DNA of 64,000 nucleotides from an uncultured Chitinophaga sp. (GTDB lineage Bacteria > Bacteroidota > Bacteroidia > Cytophagales > Cyclobacteriaceae), in assembly GCA_902168205.1 (NCBI GenBank), contig CABHOK010000003.1:1550001-1614000 (forward strand), in the 5' to 3' direction. The position numbers were made by a program, and so were the translations under genes. This document shows positions 1-8,761 of the stretch, piece after piece. The notes under the pieces were generated by a model. That model had not been told where the DNA came from. It did no database searches and saw nothing but the letters and a program-made list of their open reading frames with translations. Position 1 is the stretch's first letter. The number at the start of each line of letters is the position of its first letter.

Positions 1-521
1 AACGTATCTACAACTTCAGCTACAAGTTTTTTATGGATCATGACCTGGCCATGGAAGTATCGCAGAAAACCTTTATCTCGATGTGCCGGAACCTGGCTGG
101 CCTGCAGGACATTGCCCGGTTCAAGTCATGGCTCTATAAAATTGCTGTAAACTATTGCCGCGAGGAAGCCCGCAGAAAGAAAGGGAGCCGGTCGTTATCA
201 TTCGATGTGGTATGGAACCGTGAAGCTGAAGATTCGCCCAAGTGGGAGTCGTCATCACAGCGGTATGCGAACCCGGAAAGCCAATACCAGCAAGCCGAAC
301 TCTCCGACATTCTGCAGCAGGCGCTCTTTGAGCTGAGTGATGAACAACGCGAAGTGGTGATCATGAAGGAATACGAAGGATTGAAGTTTCGTGAGATCGC
401 GGAAGTGCTGAATATATCAGAGAACACAGTGAAGTCGAGGATGTATTACGGTCTTGATGGATTGAAGAAAATTCTGGAACGAAAAAATATTACTAAAGAT
501 ACAATTGGCTATGAGCTATAA
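1..521 (+). CDS. ECF-type RNA polymerase sigma factor (5' end outside window)
   Basis: Extracytoplasmic-function sigma factor that would direct RNA polymerase to a small regulon. The reading frame is open from base 3, and the residues before the first ATG at 33 (RIYNFSYKFF) fit the start of sigma region 2, so the true start lies upstream of the window. Region 2 continues through MEVSQKTFISM and the FKSWLYKIAVNYCREEARRK segment that contacts the -10 element. Region 4 is at about residues 95-150, with EQREVVIMKEYEGLKFREIA followed by the helix-turn-helix NISENTVKSRMYYGLDGLKK. The stop overlaps the start of the next gene by 11 bases, the usual arrangement for a sigma factor and its membrane anti-sigma. 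Family assignment is secure; the stimulus is unknown. Confidence 0.9.
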   Translation, partial: RIYNFSYKFFMDHDLAMEVSQKTFISMCRNLAGLQDIARFKSWLYKIAVNYCREEARRKKGSRSLSFDVVWNREAEDSPKWESSSQRYANPESQYQQAELSDILQQALFELSDEQREVVIMKEYEGLKFREIAEVLNISENTVKSRMYYGLDGLKKILERKNITKDTIGYEL

Positions 522-1359
522 ACCTGATCAACACGATTGGATGGCTTACCTCTATGGCGAACTGGAGGGTGCTGAAAAAGAAAAGATGGAGCAGTATCTT
601 TTATCGGATCCGCATGCACGCAAAGAACTGGAGCAATACCAGCAATTGCGCAAAATGATGGGCGCCGTAGAAGATAAAGAAGTAATTGCTCCGCCCATCG
701 TAGTGGGCGATAATCGCCAGCGCTTTATCTGGAATACACCGGCCGTGCGCATGGTGGCCAGCATTGCGGCTTCTCTTCTTATCATCATCCTGGTGGGTAA
801 ACTTACCGGTACGCAAATAAGTATGTCGGGCAACGAGTTCAGGTTGAGTTTTGGTGATGCGCCTAAGCGTGAAGTGATACAGCCTGCAACGCAGGGGCTA
901 TCCGCCAACGAAGTGCAGAACATGATCAACGAGTCGCTTAACCAGAACAATATAGCGATGCAGGCAAGCTGGAAAGAAACACAGCAAAAGCTCGATGCTT
1001 CTATTCGCAGTAACCTCGCATCCAATTCCGGTAAGATCGACAAGCTGGTGAAAGAAGCTTCCAATGCTTCACAGGAACAGATCCGTCAGTTTGTATCAAC
1101 GCTGCAGAACGACAATGCAGAAGTAGTAAAGAATTACTTTCAGCTTTCTTCAACCGAGCAGAAAAAATATATTGAGGGACTACTCGTAGATTTTGCAAAA
1201 TACCTGCAGCAACAACGCAACGATGACCTGCAACTGGTGCAAACACAGCTGAAAGCGCTGGAGCAGAACACCGACATTTTCAAGCAGGAAACCGAACAGA
1301 TACTAACCAGTATCATTACCACGGTGAATGGTGCTGAAGTAAAAGAAACGAAGTATTGA
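511..1359 (+). CDS. membrane anti-sigma factor-like protein
   Basis: Probable anti-sigma regulator of the preceding sigma factor. The ATG at 511 lies inside the sigma gene (11-base overlap, translational coupling); a TTG two codons earlier is less likely. The first 60 residues (YLYGELEGAEKEKMEQYL...) look like the compact helical anti-sigma domain that binds ECF sigmas, but without an obvious HxxxCxxC zinc site. One transmembrane helix follows at about residues 75-95 (MVASIAASLLIIILVGKL). The remaining 180 residues are Gln/Asn-rich and predicted coiled coil (MINESLNQNNIAMQASWKET), presumably periplasmic. The role rests on position and topology more than on a strong motif. Confidence 0.72.
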   Translation: MSYKPDQHDWMAYLYGELEGAEKEKMEQYLLSDPHARKELEQYQQLRKMMGAVEDKEVIAPPIVVGDNRQRFIWNTPAVRMVASIAASLLIIILVGKLTGTQISMSGNEFRLSFGDAPKREVIQPATQGLSANEVQNMINESLNQNNIAMQASWKETQQKLDASIRSNLASNSGKIDKLVKEASNASQEQIRQFVSTLQNDNAEVVKNYFQLSSTEQKKYIEGLLVDFAKYLQQQRNDDLQLVQTQLKALEQNTDIFKQETEQILTSIITTVNGAEVKETKY

Positions 1360-1389
1360 TGATTCGGTATATATACCGATAAAGAAAAA

Positions 1390-2616
1390 ATGAACAGACA
1401 ATTAGATAATTCAAGGAATATGAAATCGATTATTCAAGTATGGATGAGCAGTGTGTTGGTGCTGGTGATCGGGGCTCACGTTGCAACCGCGCAGAAGATT
1501 GATGACGAGCGCATGAGACGGGATATAAGCGTAGCTGAAAATGTGCTGGGTACATTGATCAAACAACAATTCAGCAATCAGCGTACATTCTTTCAGTTAG
1601 AGATAAAAGGAAATTACCAGCAGGGATACGGTGTGACTTTTTCACTGCCTGCGGATTATACTACTCCGATAGCCTTCACGCTCGGCTCTGGCAATGGTGT
1701 GGTGGTATATAGCGATGAGTTTGAAGAGCCCGCTACTATTGATATACGCGGTAGCGAAGATGGCAGTGACGACCGCGCAGTGGTGAACGGCAGAAACACC
1801 TATAAGCTGAAAGAGAAAACAAAGGGCAGAACCCGTGGTGTTGACATGGACAGCATCCGCGATGCATACAACCTGAAAGTGATTGAAGCTGCAAAAGAAT
1901 TTATACTCGATTACAGTGACATGATCTCACAGCTTGGTCCTCAGGAAAGAATCGTAGTAACGAACCAGGGCAACCAGCCGCGCGCATGGGTAGGTCAGTA
2001 CTTCAACGCACCGAACCGTACGCACCTTTCCATTGAAGCATTGAAGTCAGATATAGCACAGTATAAAGCCGGCAAGCTGACGCGTGCACAGGCTGATGCG
2101 AAGATTAAAGTGGTGAATACAGAATCAACCAATGCGGTTGAACCTGATCTGGAACTACTGTCAAGTATATTCTCGCGCCTTTACCGTGTGGATCTGTCCA
2201 AAACATATTTCACCGAAGAGAATATATACTACGAACGTTTGAAAGATTACGGAGTGATCTACTACATGCAGGTATATAGCAGCAGCGAGCGCGACTACAA
2301 ACGCTTCGATATGCCAACGCTGAACCTGCAGGATGTAGATCAGGCAACACGCAACAAGAAAGTAGGCGAGCTTTACCCGGCCTTTGAACGCGAGCTGAAA
2401 GAGAATGTATTGGAGTATGGTAAAACCGTAAAGAGTCTGAAAGATGACGAAGTGCTGATCTTCCAGGTGCGCCTTACACGCTGTGCAAGCTGTGGTATAC
2501 CATCGTCACTCGAGATCTCTGTAAAAGGTTCTGTTCTGAAAGATGTGAATGCCGGTAAGCTGGATAAAAATGCAGCACTGGCGAAGCTTATCGTGAAGAA
2601 AGGCGAGAACCAGTAA
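1390..2616 (+). CDS. secreted protein of unknown function, third gene of the sigma/anti-sigma operon
   Basis: About 400 residues with a signal peptide; cleavage is likely after VATAQ. Two starts are possible: ATG 1390, or ATG 1420, which has AAGGA five bases upstream and gives a canonical export signal beginning MKSIIQVWMSS. The mature protein has alternating beta-rich and charged segments, no recognised catalytic motif and a C-terminal CASCG pair of cysteines. It follows the anti-sigma gene by 30 bases in the same direction, so it is probably part of the same envelope-stress unit, possibly a sensor or target. No function is assigned. Confidence 0.75.
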   Translation: MNRQLDNSRNMKSIIQVWMSSVLVLVIGAHVATAQKIDDERMRRDISVAENVLGTLIKQQFSNQRTFFQLEIKGNYQQGYGVTFSLPADYTTPIAFTLGSGNGVVVYSDEFEEPATIDIRGSEDGSDDRAVVNGRNTYKLKEKTKGRTRGVDMDSIRDAYNLKVIEAAKEFILDYSDMISQLGPQERIVVTNQGNQPRAWVGQYFNAPNRTHLSIEALKSDIAQYKAGKLTRAQADAKIKVVNTESTNAVEPDLELLSSIFSRLYRVDLSKTYFTEENIYYERLKDYGVIYYMQVYSSSERDYKRFDMPTLNLQDVDQATRNKKVGELYPAFERELKENVLEYGKTVKSLKDDEVLIFQVRLTRCASCGIPSSLEISVKGSVLKDVNAGKLDKNAALAKLIVKKGENQ

Positions 2617-2649
2617 GTAAGTTTACCATACGGTAATTTAAAATATAGT

Positions 2650-2692
2650 GTGCCGGCAGTACAATGTTATTACTTGCCGGCACGTTTGTTTC
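2650..2692 (+). terminator. hairpin terminator after the sigma operon
   Basis: A 9-bp perfect stem (GTGCCGGCA at 2650-2658 against TGCCGGCAC at 2675-2683) is followed by GTTTGTTTCTT. It lies 33 bases after the stop of the secreted protein. The T-tract is interrupted, so efficiency is uncertain. The remaining stretch to 2883 holds no gene; it should contain the promoter of the export operon, but I see no convincing box. Confidence 0.6.
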
Positions 2693-2883
2693 TTGCCGTT
2701 GATGTAGTTTTTTAAACCAATGGACTAATTATTGTAACCATCTGGCAAGAGTTGAGTACAGTTTAGAAAAGCGGATTGTGTAGTTGGGTGTGACCGGATA
2801 TAGTGTTGAAGGCGTGTTAGAGGAGTAATCCGTTAATGATTTTTTTTACAAGCGAACCCTTTAACCTCTAATAACCTTCTGAA

Positions 2884-4215
2884 ATGAAGAAAAAACTTCT
2901 AATCGGTGCAGGTGCATCTGCACTGTTGCTCATTGTATTTTTTATCGTCCGCGGCAACAAGGCCAACGAAGTTGCAGACGTGATCGCTGACGTAAAGCGA
3001 GGTCCTTTCAAAGTCGAGATCGAAACAACAGGCGAACTGGAAGCCAAGAACTCAGTGAAGATTCTCGGTCCGTCTCAACTGCGTGACTTTCGTATCTGGA
3101 ATGTTACCATCCAGAATATCATTGATGAAGGCACCGTTGTAAAGAAAGGTGATTGGGTTGCAACACTCGATCGCTCCGAGTTCCAGAATCGCTTTAATGA
3201 AAAACAAATCGAGCTTGAAAAGGCAAATTCAAAATTTGTACAGACACAACTCGATACAACACTCACCATGCGCCAGTCGCGCGATGAACTTATCAACCTT
3301 CGCTATGGGCGTGACGAGAAGCAGATCATCCTTGATCAGTCCAAGTTTGAACCACCGGCGACCATCAAACAAAATGAAATAAACCTCGAGAAAGCAGTTC
3401 GCGCGTTGGAACAGGCAGAGGAGAATAACAAGATCAAAAAGAAACAGAACATCGAGAAGATGCGCGAAGTATCAGCCGAACTGCGCAAAGTACAAAATGA
3501 ATTTACGTCCATGACCAAAGTAATGGAATCGTTCAATGTAACGGCTCCGGAAGATGGTATGGTGATCTATGAAAAAGGCTGGGATGGTAAACCGATCAAA
3601 GCAGGCTCACAAATAAACATGTGGGAACCAACGGTAGCTACACTACCGGATCTTACCAAGATGATGTCCAAAACGTATGTCAATGAAGTAGATGTACGCA
3701 AAGTAAAAGCAGGGCAGGATGTTAGCATTGGTCTTGATGCATATCCTGATAAGAAGTTAACCGGTAAAGTAATTCGTGTGGCCAACGTAGGTGAGCAACG
3801 TCCGAACTCCGATGCAAAAGTATTTGAAGTAGCCGTTGAGATCAACGGTACGGATCCTACGCTGCGTCCTTCCATGACTACCAGCAATCGCATCATCGCG
3901 AGTGTAATTGATAAAGCGATGTTTATACCCTTGGAGTGTCTGCACAGCCAGGCTGATACCGTAACGTATGTATATAAAAAGGACGGTATAAATATAGTGA
4001 AGCAGGAAGTGATGGTAGGACAGACCAACGCCAACGATGTGGTTATACTGGGCGGTCTTGCTGAAAGTGACCGGGTATATCTTTCAATACCTCCAGGAAC
4101 AGACGATGATGCCATCACACTACTCAAGGAGATGAACGGCAAGCGCAAGAAGAAAGAACAGGAAGAAAAACCTGAGGCACCGGCCAAGGCTATACCGACA
4201 GCTTCGAACCATTAA
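2884..4215 (+). CDS. HlyD/MacA-family periplasmic adaptor protein
   Basis: Membrane-fusion subunit that would bridge an inner-membrane permease to a TolC-like channel. A single N-terminal anchor helix spans about residues 4-22 (LLIGAGASALLLIVFFIVRG), with no lipobox. A barrel/lipoyl half-motif follows (ETTGELEAKNSVKI), then a long charged coiled-coil hairpin at about 90-215, the second lipoyl half (VTAPEDGMVIYEKG) and beta-barrel domains containing DVSIGLDAYPDKKLTGKV. The C-terminus is an unusual Lys/Glu-rich tail (GKRKKKEQEEKPE). Twelve bases separate it from the permease gene, so the three export genes form an operon. The substrate cannot be told from sequence. Confidence 0.9.
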   Translation: MKKKLLIGAGASALLLIVFFIVRGNKANEVADVIADVKRGPFKVEIETTGELEAKNSVKILGPSQLRDFRIWNVTIQNIIDEGTVVKKGDWVATLDRSEFQNRFNEKQIELEKANSKFVQTQLDTTLTMRQSRDELINLRYGRDEKQIILDQSKFEPPATIKQNEINLEKAVRALEQAEENNKIKKKQNIEKMREVSAELRKVQNEFTSMTKVMESFNVTAPEDGMVIYEKGWDGKPIKAGSQINMWEPTVATLPDLTKMMSKTYVNEVDVRKVKAGQDVSIGLDAYPDKKLTGKVIRVANVGEQRPNSDAKVFEVAVEINGTDPTLRPSMTTSNRIIASVIDKAMFIPLECLHSQADTVTYVYKKDGINIVKQEVMVGQTNANDVVILGGLAESDRVYLSIPPGTDDDAITLLKEMNGKRKKKEQEEKPEAPAKAIPTASNH

Positions 4216-4227
4216 TCTGTTCATTGT

Positions 4228-5592
4228 ATGATTCCACCACGAATATTGGCAAACCTCTCCATTGCTATAGGGGCGGTTATTTCCAACAAAGTGCGCTCCT
4301 TGCTTACAGCGCTGGGTATAATCTTTGGTGTGGCGGCTGTTATTGCCATGCTCGCCATAGGGAACGGAGCTCAACGTGAAATTCTTGACCAGATAAAACT
4401 GGTAGGTGTAAACAACATCGTGATCAAACCAATTGTTGAACAGAAAGAAGAAAAGATCGAAGAGCAGACAGGGCAGAAGGATAAAAAGAAATTTTCCCCC
4501 GGCCTTACCATGCGCGATGTGAATAACATCAAGCAGACCATTCCCGGTATAGCAAGTATATCTCCGGAAATAATTCTGGATACGTATGTGATTCGCAGCG
4601 GTCTGAGACGTTCCGCCAAACTGGTAGGTGTGGAGCCGGTATATTTCACGATCTATAATTTTGAAATGCTCGATGGCAAACCCTTTACGCAAGAGCAGGA
4701 ACGATTAGGTTCACCGGTTTGTGTTATTGGTAGTTCTATAAAAGCAAAGTTCTTCCCGACTGAAAATCCAATCGGTAAAACCATCAAGGTAGGACAGCAC
4801 TGGTTAACCATTGTTGGCGTGTTGAAAGAACGCGCGGTGTCTGAATCGAGCATCAGTAAACTGGGTATACGCGATTTTAATATGGATGTGTATACACCTA
4901 TACAATCTATACTGATTCGCTATAAGAACCGCGATAAAATTACCGGTGAACAACTTCGGTTAGAGTCTATGCGCAGCCGCGGCATGGTGTTCTCCAACAG
5001 CCAGAACAATGGTGAACAAAGTGAGGCGGAGCGGAAAAATTACCACCAGCTCGACCGACTGGTTATACAGGTAAATGAAACGAGTCAGCTTACACCAACG
5101 GCAGAGATACTCTCCCGATTACTCAAACGCAGACACTACGAAGTAGTGGATTATGAAATTGAGATTCCTGAAATGTTACTCAAACAACAGCAACGCACTA
5201 ATGATATATTCAACTACGTGCTCGGAGCCATTGCCGGTATATCTTTATTGGTAGGTGGTATAGGCATCATGAACATTATGCTCGCTTCTGTATTGGAGCG
5301 CATCAAAGAGATCGGTCTGCGATTATCCATAGGTGCCAAGAAGAGCGATGTTATACAACAGTTCCTGTTCGAGGCTATCATGATCAGCGTTACCGGTGGT
5401 ATCATTGGTGTTATACTTGGTGTAACCCTGGCATACCTGGTCTCCAAGTTTGCCGGTATACCTACCATCATCAGTTTTACATCCATCGTGTTATCATTCG
5501 GTGTGGCCGCTACAGTCGGGTTGATTTTCGGAATTGCCCCGGCCCGTAAAGCTGCTAACCAGGACCCCATCACATCCTTACGATATGAATAA
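4228..5592 (+). CDS. MacB/FtsX-type ABC transporter permease without ATPase domain
   Basis: Inner-membrane mechanotransmission permease. Transmembrane helix 1 is near residues 18-42 (VRSLLTALGIIFGVAAVIAML). A periplasmic MacB-type core domain covers about 45-310, and three C-terminal helices form the FtsX domain with the hallmark GGIGIMNIMLASVLERIKEI. The length (454) is that of a permease alone; MacB of E. coli carries a fused N-terminal ATPase, absent here. No ABC ATPase gene lies in this operon, so a separately encoded LolD/MacB-like ATPase is needed. Its last 8 bases overlap the start of the TolC-like gene. Confidence 0.9.
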   Translation: MIPPRILANLSIAIGAVISNKVRSLLTALGIIFGVAAVIAMLAIGNGAQREILDQIKLVGVNNIVIKPIVEQKEEKIEEQTGQKDKKKFSPGLTMRDVNNIKQTIPGIASISPEIILDTYVIRSGLRRSAKLVGVEPVYFTIYNFEMLDGKPFTQEQERLGSPVCVIGSSIKAKFFPTENPIGKTIKVGQHWLTIVGVLKERAVSESSISKLGIRDFNMDVYTPIQSILIRYKNRDKITGEQLRLESMRSRGMVFSNSQNNGEQSEAERKNYHQLDRLVIQVNETSQLTPTAEILSRLLKRRHYEVVDYEIEIPEMLLKQQQRTNDIFNYVLGAIAGISLLVGGIGIMNIMLASVLERIKEIGLRLSIGAKKSDVIQQFLFEAIMISVTGGIIGVILGVTLAYLVSKFAGIPTIISFTSIVLSFGVAATVGLIFGIAPARKAANQDPITSLRYE

Positions 5593-7051
5593 AGTATATT
5601 CTTCTCTACCTGTTTTTGTATTCTTTTTTCTCATCACTTCTTTTTCATACGCCCAGAATGTATTCACGCTGGATGATATCATTGTGCGTTCAAAAGGACA
5701 ATCGCCTGCTTCCAAACAGGCAGAGACACGAAAAGAAAACCGCTACTGGCAATACCGGTTCTATAAATCAAACTATAATCCGCAACTGCGCCTCGAAGGG
5801 AGTTTACCCAGCTACTATAAACGGGTAAACCAGATACCGCAGCAGGATGGTACCTTTCGATATATACCGGTAGAGCAAACCAATAACTATGTAAACCTCG
5901 GTCTGCAACAACCACTTCAGTGGACGGGCGGTGTGATCTCTGCCAACAGCAGTCTTGGATACTTTAAAGATTTCAATGACCCTACATCTTTAGCAGAGCA
6001 GTGGAGTGGAACGGTGATGAATATACAACTCAATCAACCGCTCTTCTCATTCAATACACTTCGCTGGGATCGCAAGACAGAACCCTTGCGTTATGAAGAA
6101 TCCAAACGCGAATATGTAGAGCAAATGGAATTTATATCGCGCGAAGCTGTCAGTCGTTTCTTTAATGTATTGCAGGCGCAGATCAATTTGCAGATCGCTA
6201 CATTCAACCTGGCCAACAACGATACGATCTATAAGATTGAACAAGGCCGCTATAACATCGGTACAACTTCGCAGGATAAATTGCTTCAGGTAGAATTGCA
6301 GTTGCTGCGCTCGCGCCAGGATGTAGCACAGGCAACACTCGACCAGGAAACAGCACGATTACAACTGCGTACCTATATAAGTCTTACCGAGGGTGAAACA
6401 TTTGCACTTAGCTTACCGGAATTCATTCCATCCTTTGATGTTACCGTAGATGAAGCACTTGAACATGCGCGCAAGAATCGCGCGGCCTATATAGCATTCG
6501 AACGAAGGCGCATTGAAGCCGATCGCGAAGTAGCGGAGGCGCGTGGTCAGCGTTTTCAAACAGAGCTTACGGCTGCATTTGGTTTGAATAACAATGGTTT
6601 GATGTTGAATGATGTATATACCGATCCTTCGGAACTGCAGCAATTTAACCTGACGCTGAGTGTGCCGGTACTTGACTGGGGGCGAAACAAATCGCGGATG
6701 CGCACCGCCATCGCCAATAAAAAACTGAACGACTATATCATTGCACAGGATGAGATAAACTTCGAGCAGGAGGTAATGACACAGGTGCGTCAATTCGAAA
6801 TGCTGAGACTTCAGATTGAGATCACGAAGAAAGCAGACGAAGTTGCTACGGAGCGTTATAATGTAGCACAGAACCGTTACCTGATCGGCAAGATCGATAT
6901 CACCAACCTGAATATAGCCTTGACCGAGAAAGATGATGCAAAGCGAAGCTATATCCAGGCGCTGAAATCTTTCTGGACAGCTTATTATGATCTGCGCAGA
7001 TTAACACTATACGATTTTTCTACCAAGCAGCTTTTGTACAAGCCTGAGTAG
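5585..7051 (+). CDS. TolC-family outer-membrane efflux protein
   Basis: Outer-membrane channel of the export operon. The ATG at 5585 overlaps the permease stop and gives a clear signal peptide (MNKVYSSLPVFVFFFLITSF... ending SYAQ); an upstream in-frame start at 5534 would add 17 residues without export character. The mature protein is rich in long amphipathic helices with two homologous halves, including SREAVSRFFNVLQAQINLQI and the late RYLIGKIDITNLNIALTEK, typical of the outer-membrane efflux protein family. Together with the adaptor and permease it forms a trans-envelope exporter. A strong terminator follows. Confidence 0.9.
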   Translation: MNKVYSSLPVFVFFFLITSFSYAQNVFTLDDIIVRSKGQSPASKQAETRKENRYWQYRFYKSNYNPQLRLEGSLPSYYKRVNQIPQQDGTFRYIPVEQTNNYVNLGLQQPLQWTGGVISANSSLGYFKDFNDPTSLAEQWSGTVMNIQLNQPLFSFNTLRWDRKTEPLRYEESKREYVEQMEFISREAVSRFFNVLQAQINLQIATFNLANNDTIYKIEQGRYNIGTTSQDKLLQVELQLLRSRQDVAQATLDQETARLQLRTYISLTEGETFALSLPEFIPSFDVTVDEALEHARKNRAAYIAFERRRIEADREVAEARGQRFQTELTAAFGLNNNGLMLNDVYTDPSELQQFNLTLSVPVLDWGRNKSRMRTAIANKKLNDYIIAQDEINFEQEVMTQVRQFEMLRLQIEITKKADEVATERYNVAQNRYLIGKIDITNLNIALTEKDDAKRSYIQALKSFWTAYYDLRRLTLYDFSTKQLLYKPE

Positions 7052-7076
7052 CGTATCGCAAGTATAATTATACATT

Positions 7077-7127
7077 AAAACAAAGAGGAGGTATATAAAG
7101 CATATACCTCCTCTTTTGTTTTTTTTC
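7077..7127. terminator. bidirectional intrinsic terminator between tolC-like gene and purB
   Basis: A 16-bp nearly perfect stem: CAAAGAGGAGGTATAT at 7081-7096 pairs with 7102-7118, with one extra T, around a 5-base loop. It is flanked by AAAA on the left and by a run of eight Ts on the right, so it can stop transcription from both sides. It sits exactly between two convergent genes. Confidence 0.9.
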
Positions 7128-7135
7128 GCAGGCTA

Positions 7136-8473
7136 CTATATACCTGTGTACGTGAAAGGTGTGATCGCCTTCAGACGTTCTTTCAATGCAGGCTTCACAT
7201 TTAGTGTATCGATGAAATCAGCGATGCTTTGCTGTGTCATCTTTTCATTTTTGCGGGTAAGGGCTTTCAACGCTTCATACGGATTCGGATATCCTTCTTT
7301 GCGGAGTATAGTTTGAATGGCTTCCGCCACCACAGCCCAGTTGTCATCAAGATCGCGGTTGATCGCAGCCTGATTCAGTTCCAGTTTGCTGATACCCTTC
7401 AGTAAAGATTGCATGGCTATATAGGTATGCGCAAGCGGCACACCTATATTTCGTAACACCGTAGAATCTGTGAGGTCGCGCTGCAGGCGGGATATTGGTA
7501 ATTTCCCGGAAAGGTGTTCAAAGATCGCATTCGCGAATCCTAAATTACCTTCTGCATTTTCAAAGTCGATCGGGTTTACTTTATGCGGCATAGCCGATGA
7601 ACCAATCTCGCCTTCCTTGATCTTTTGTTTGAAATACTCCATCGAAATATACTGCCATACATCACGGCTGAAGTCGATGAGAATGGTATTGATACGTTTC
7701 AGGTTGTCGAACAACGCTGCTATATTATCATAGTGCTCGATCTGTGTTGTCGGGTAACTTCTTACAAGTCCTAAATGATGGCAGAACTCATCACCGAATT
7801 TATTCCAGTCCGTGCCCGGGTAGGCTATAGCATGCGCGTTGAAATTACCGGTGGCACCGCCAAATTTACCGGCATGCGGCACGGTGCGCAGTTGGTTGAG
7901 TTGTTTCTCCAGGCGCGCAGCAAACACCATAATCTCTTTACCCAAACGTGTTGGCGATGCAGGTTGGCCGTGTGTAAATGCCAGCATCGGAATATCTTTC
8001 CACTCAATGGCCAGCACGTTGAGTTTGCTCAGCAACATCTCGGCAGAGATCAGGTATTCACGTTCAATGAACTCTTTCAACAACAAAGGTATAGCCGTGT
8101 TGTTAATGTCTTGAGACGTTAACCCGAAGTGAATAAACTCTTTGAAGTGATCCAGTTTCAGGCGTTCAAATTCTTTCTTGATAAAGTATTCAACAGCCTT
8201 TACATCGTGGTTGGTTGTTTTTTCGATCAGCTTGATCTCGCCCGCATGGAATTCAGTAAAATTCTTGTAGATCTTTCGCAGGTCGTTCAGCATGTGTACC
8301 GGAAAGTCTTCAAGCTCCGCGATGGTGGCAGACATCGCGATGAAATATTCGATCTCTACCTGTACACGGTACCGCATTAATCCGAATTCAGAGAAATAAG
8401 GGGCCAGAGGCTTAACAGTTTCAAAATACCGGCCGTCAACGGGCGATATAGCGGTGAGTGGATTTAATTGCAC
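7136..8473 (-). CDS. purB: adenylosuccinate lyase
   Basis: Cytosolic enzyme of purine synthesis that releases fumarate from SAICAR and from adenylosuccinate. The superfamily signature SSAMPHKVNPIDFENAEG is present near residue 290, and the N-terminal LTAISPVDGRY matches the E. coli-type PurB clade. The frame opens with GTG at 8518, but family length and the position of the SPVDGRY block favour the internal GTG at 8473, giving 445 residues; this start is a choice, not a certainty. It is transcribed alone, convergent with the exporter operon and sharing its terminator. Confidence 0.95.
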   Translation of the reverse strand: MQLNPLTAISPVDGRYFETVKPLAPYFSEFGLMRYRVQVEIEYFIAMSATIAELEDFPVHMLNDLRKIYKNFTEFHAGEIKLIEKTTNHDVKAVEYFIKKEFERLKLDHFKEFIHFGLTSQDINNTAIPLLLKEFIEREYLISAEMLLSKLNVLAIEWKDIPMLAFTHGQPASPTRLGKEIMVFAARLEKQLNQLRTVPHAGKFGGATGNFNAHAIAYPGTDWNKFGDEFCHHLGLVRSYPTTQIEHYDNIAALFDNLKRINTILIDFSRDVWQYISMEYFKQKIKEGEIGSSAMPHKVNPIDFENAEGNLGFANAIFEHLSGKLPISRLQRDLTDSTVLRNIGVPLAHTYIAMQSLLKGISKLELNQAAINRDLDDNWAVVAEAIQTILRKEGYPNPYEALKALTRKNEKMTQQSIADFIDTLNVKPALKERLKAITPFTYTGI

Positions 8474-8642
8474 GATGTCAGTGTTAAAGCTCAAAATTAA
8501 TCGCTTATGGCTATACACCCAAATCTTGCCGATAATGGCTTTACGATCTGTGTTTTAAACCGTTGAGGTACATTTTAGCTGTGTTACAGGCAATTAAGGC
8601 GCTTGAAATGCGTTCGCTGTGTACTTTGATACACGGTTTACC

Positions 8643-8673
8643 TTTTTACAAAGAAGAATCCTAACTACTTTTG
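8643..8673 (+). promoter_or_regulatory. candidate Bacteroidota-type promoter for the reductase gene
   Basis: TACTTTTG at 8666-8673 matches the TANNTTTG -7 box of the Bacteroidota housekeeping sigma. A T-rich patch at 8643-8647 stands where the TTTG -33 box is expected, but it is not a perfect match. The ATG follows 88 bases later. This is a pattern match only. Confidence 0.35.
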
Positions 8674-8761
8674 TGGTGAAGGAATTATATTTTAAGAATT
8701 ATATTTTATCGCTGCCTGGGTCTTCAAAAGGCCGGGTATAACTACATAACTGATTAAGAGA

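Noticed and set aside
4228-5592. Lol-type lipoprotein release system
   Set aside because: The permease resembles LolC/E in fold, but it is coupled to an HlyD-type adaptor and a TolC-like channel, so a MacB-type exporter is the better reading.
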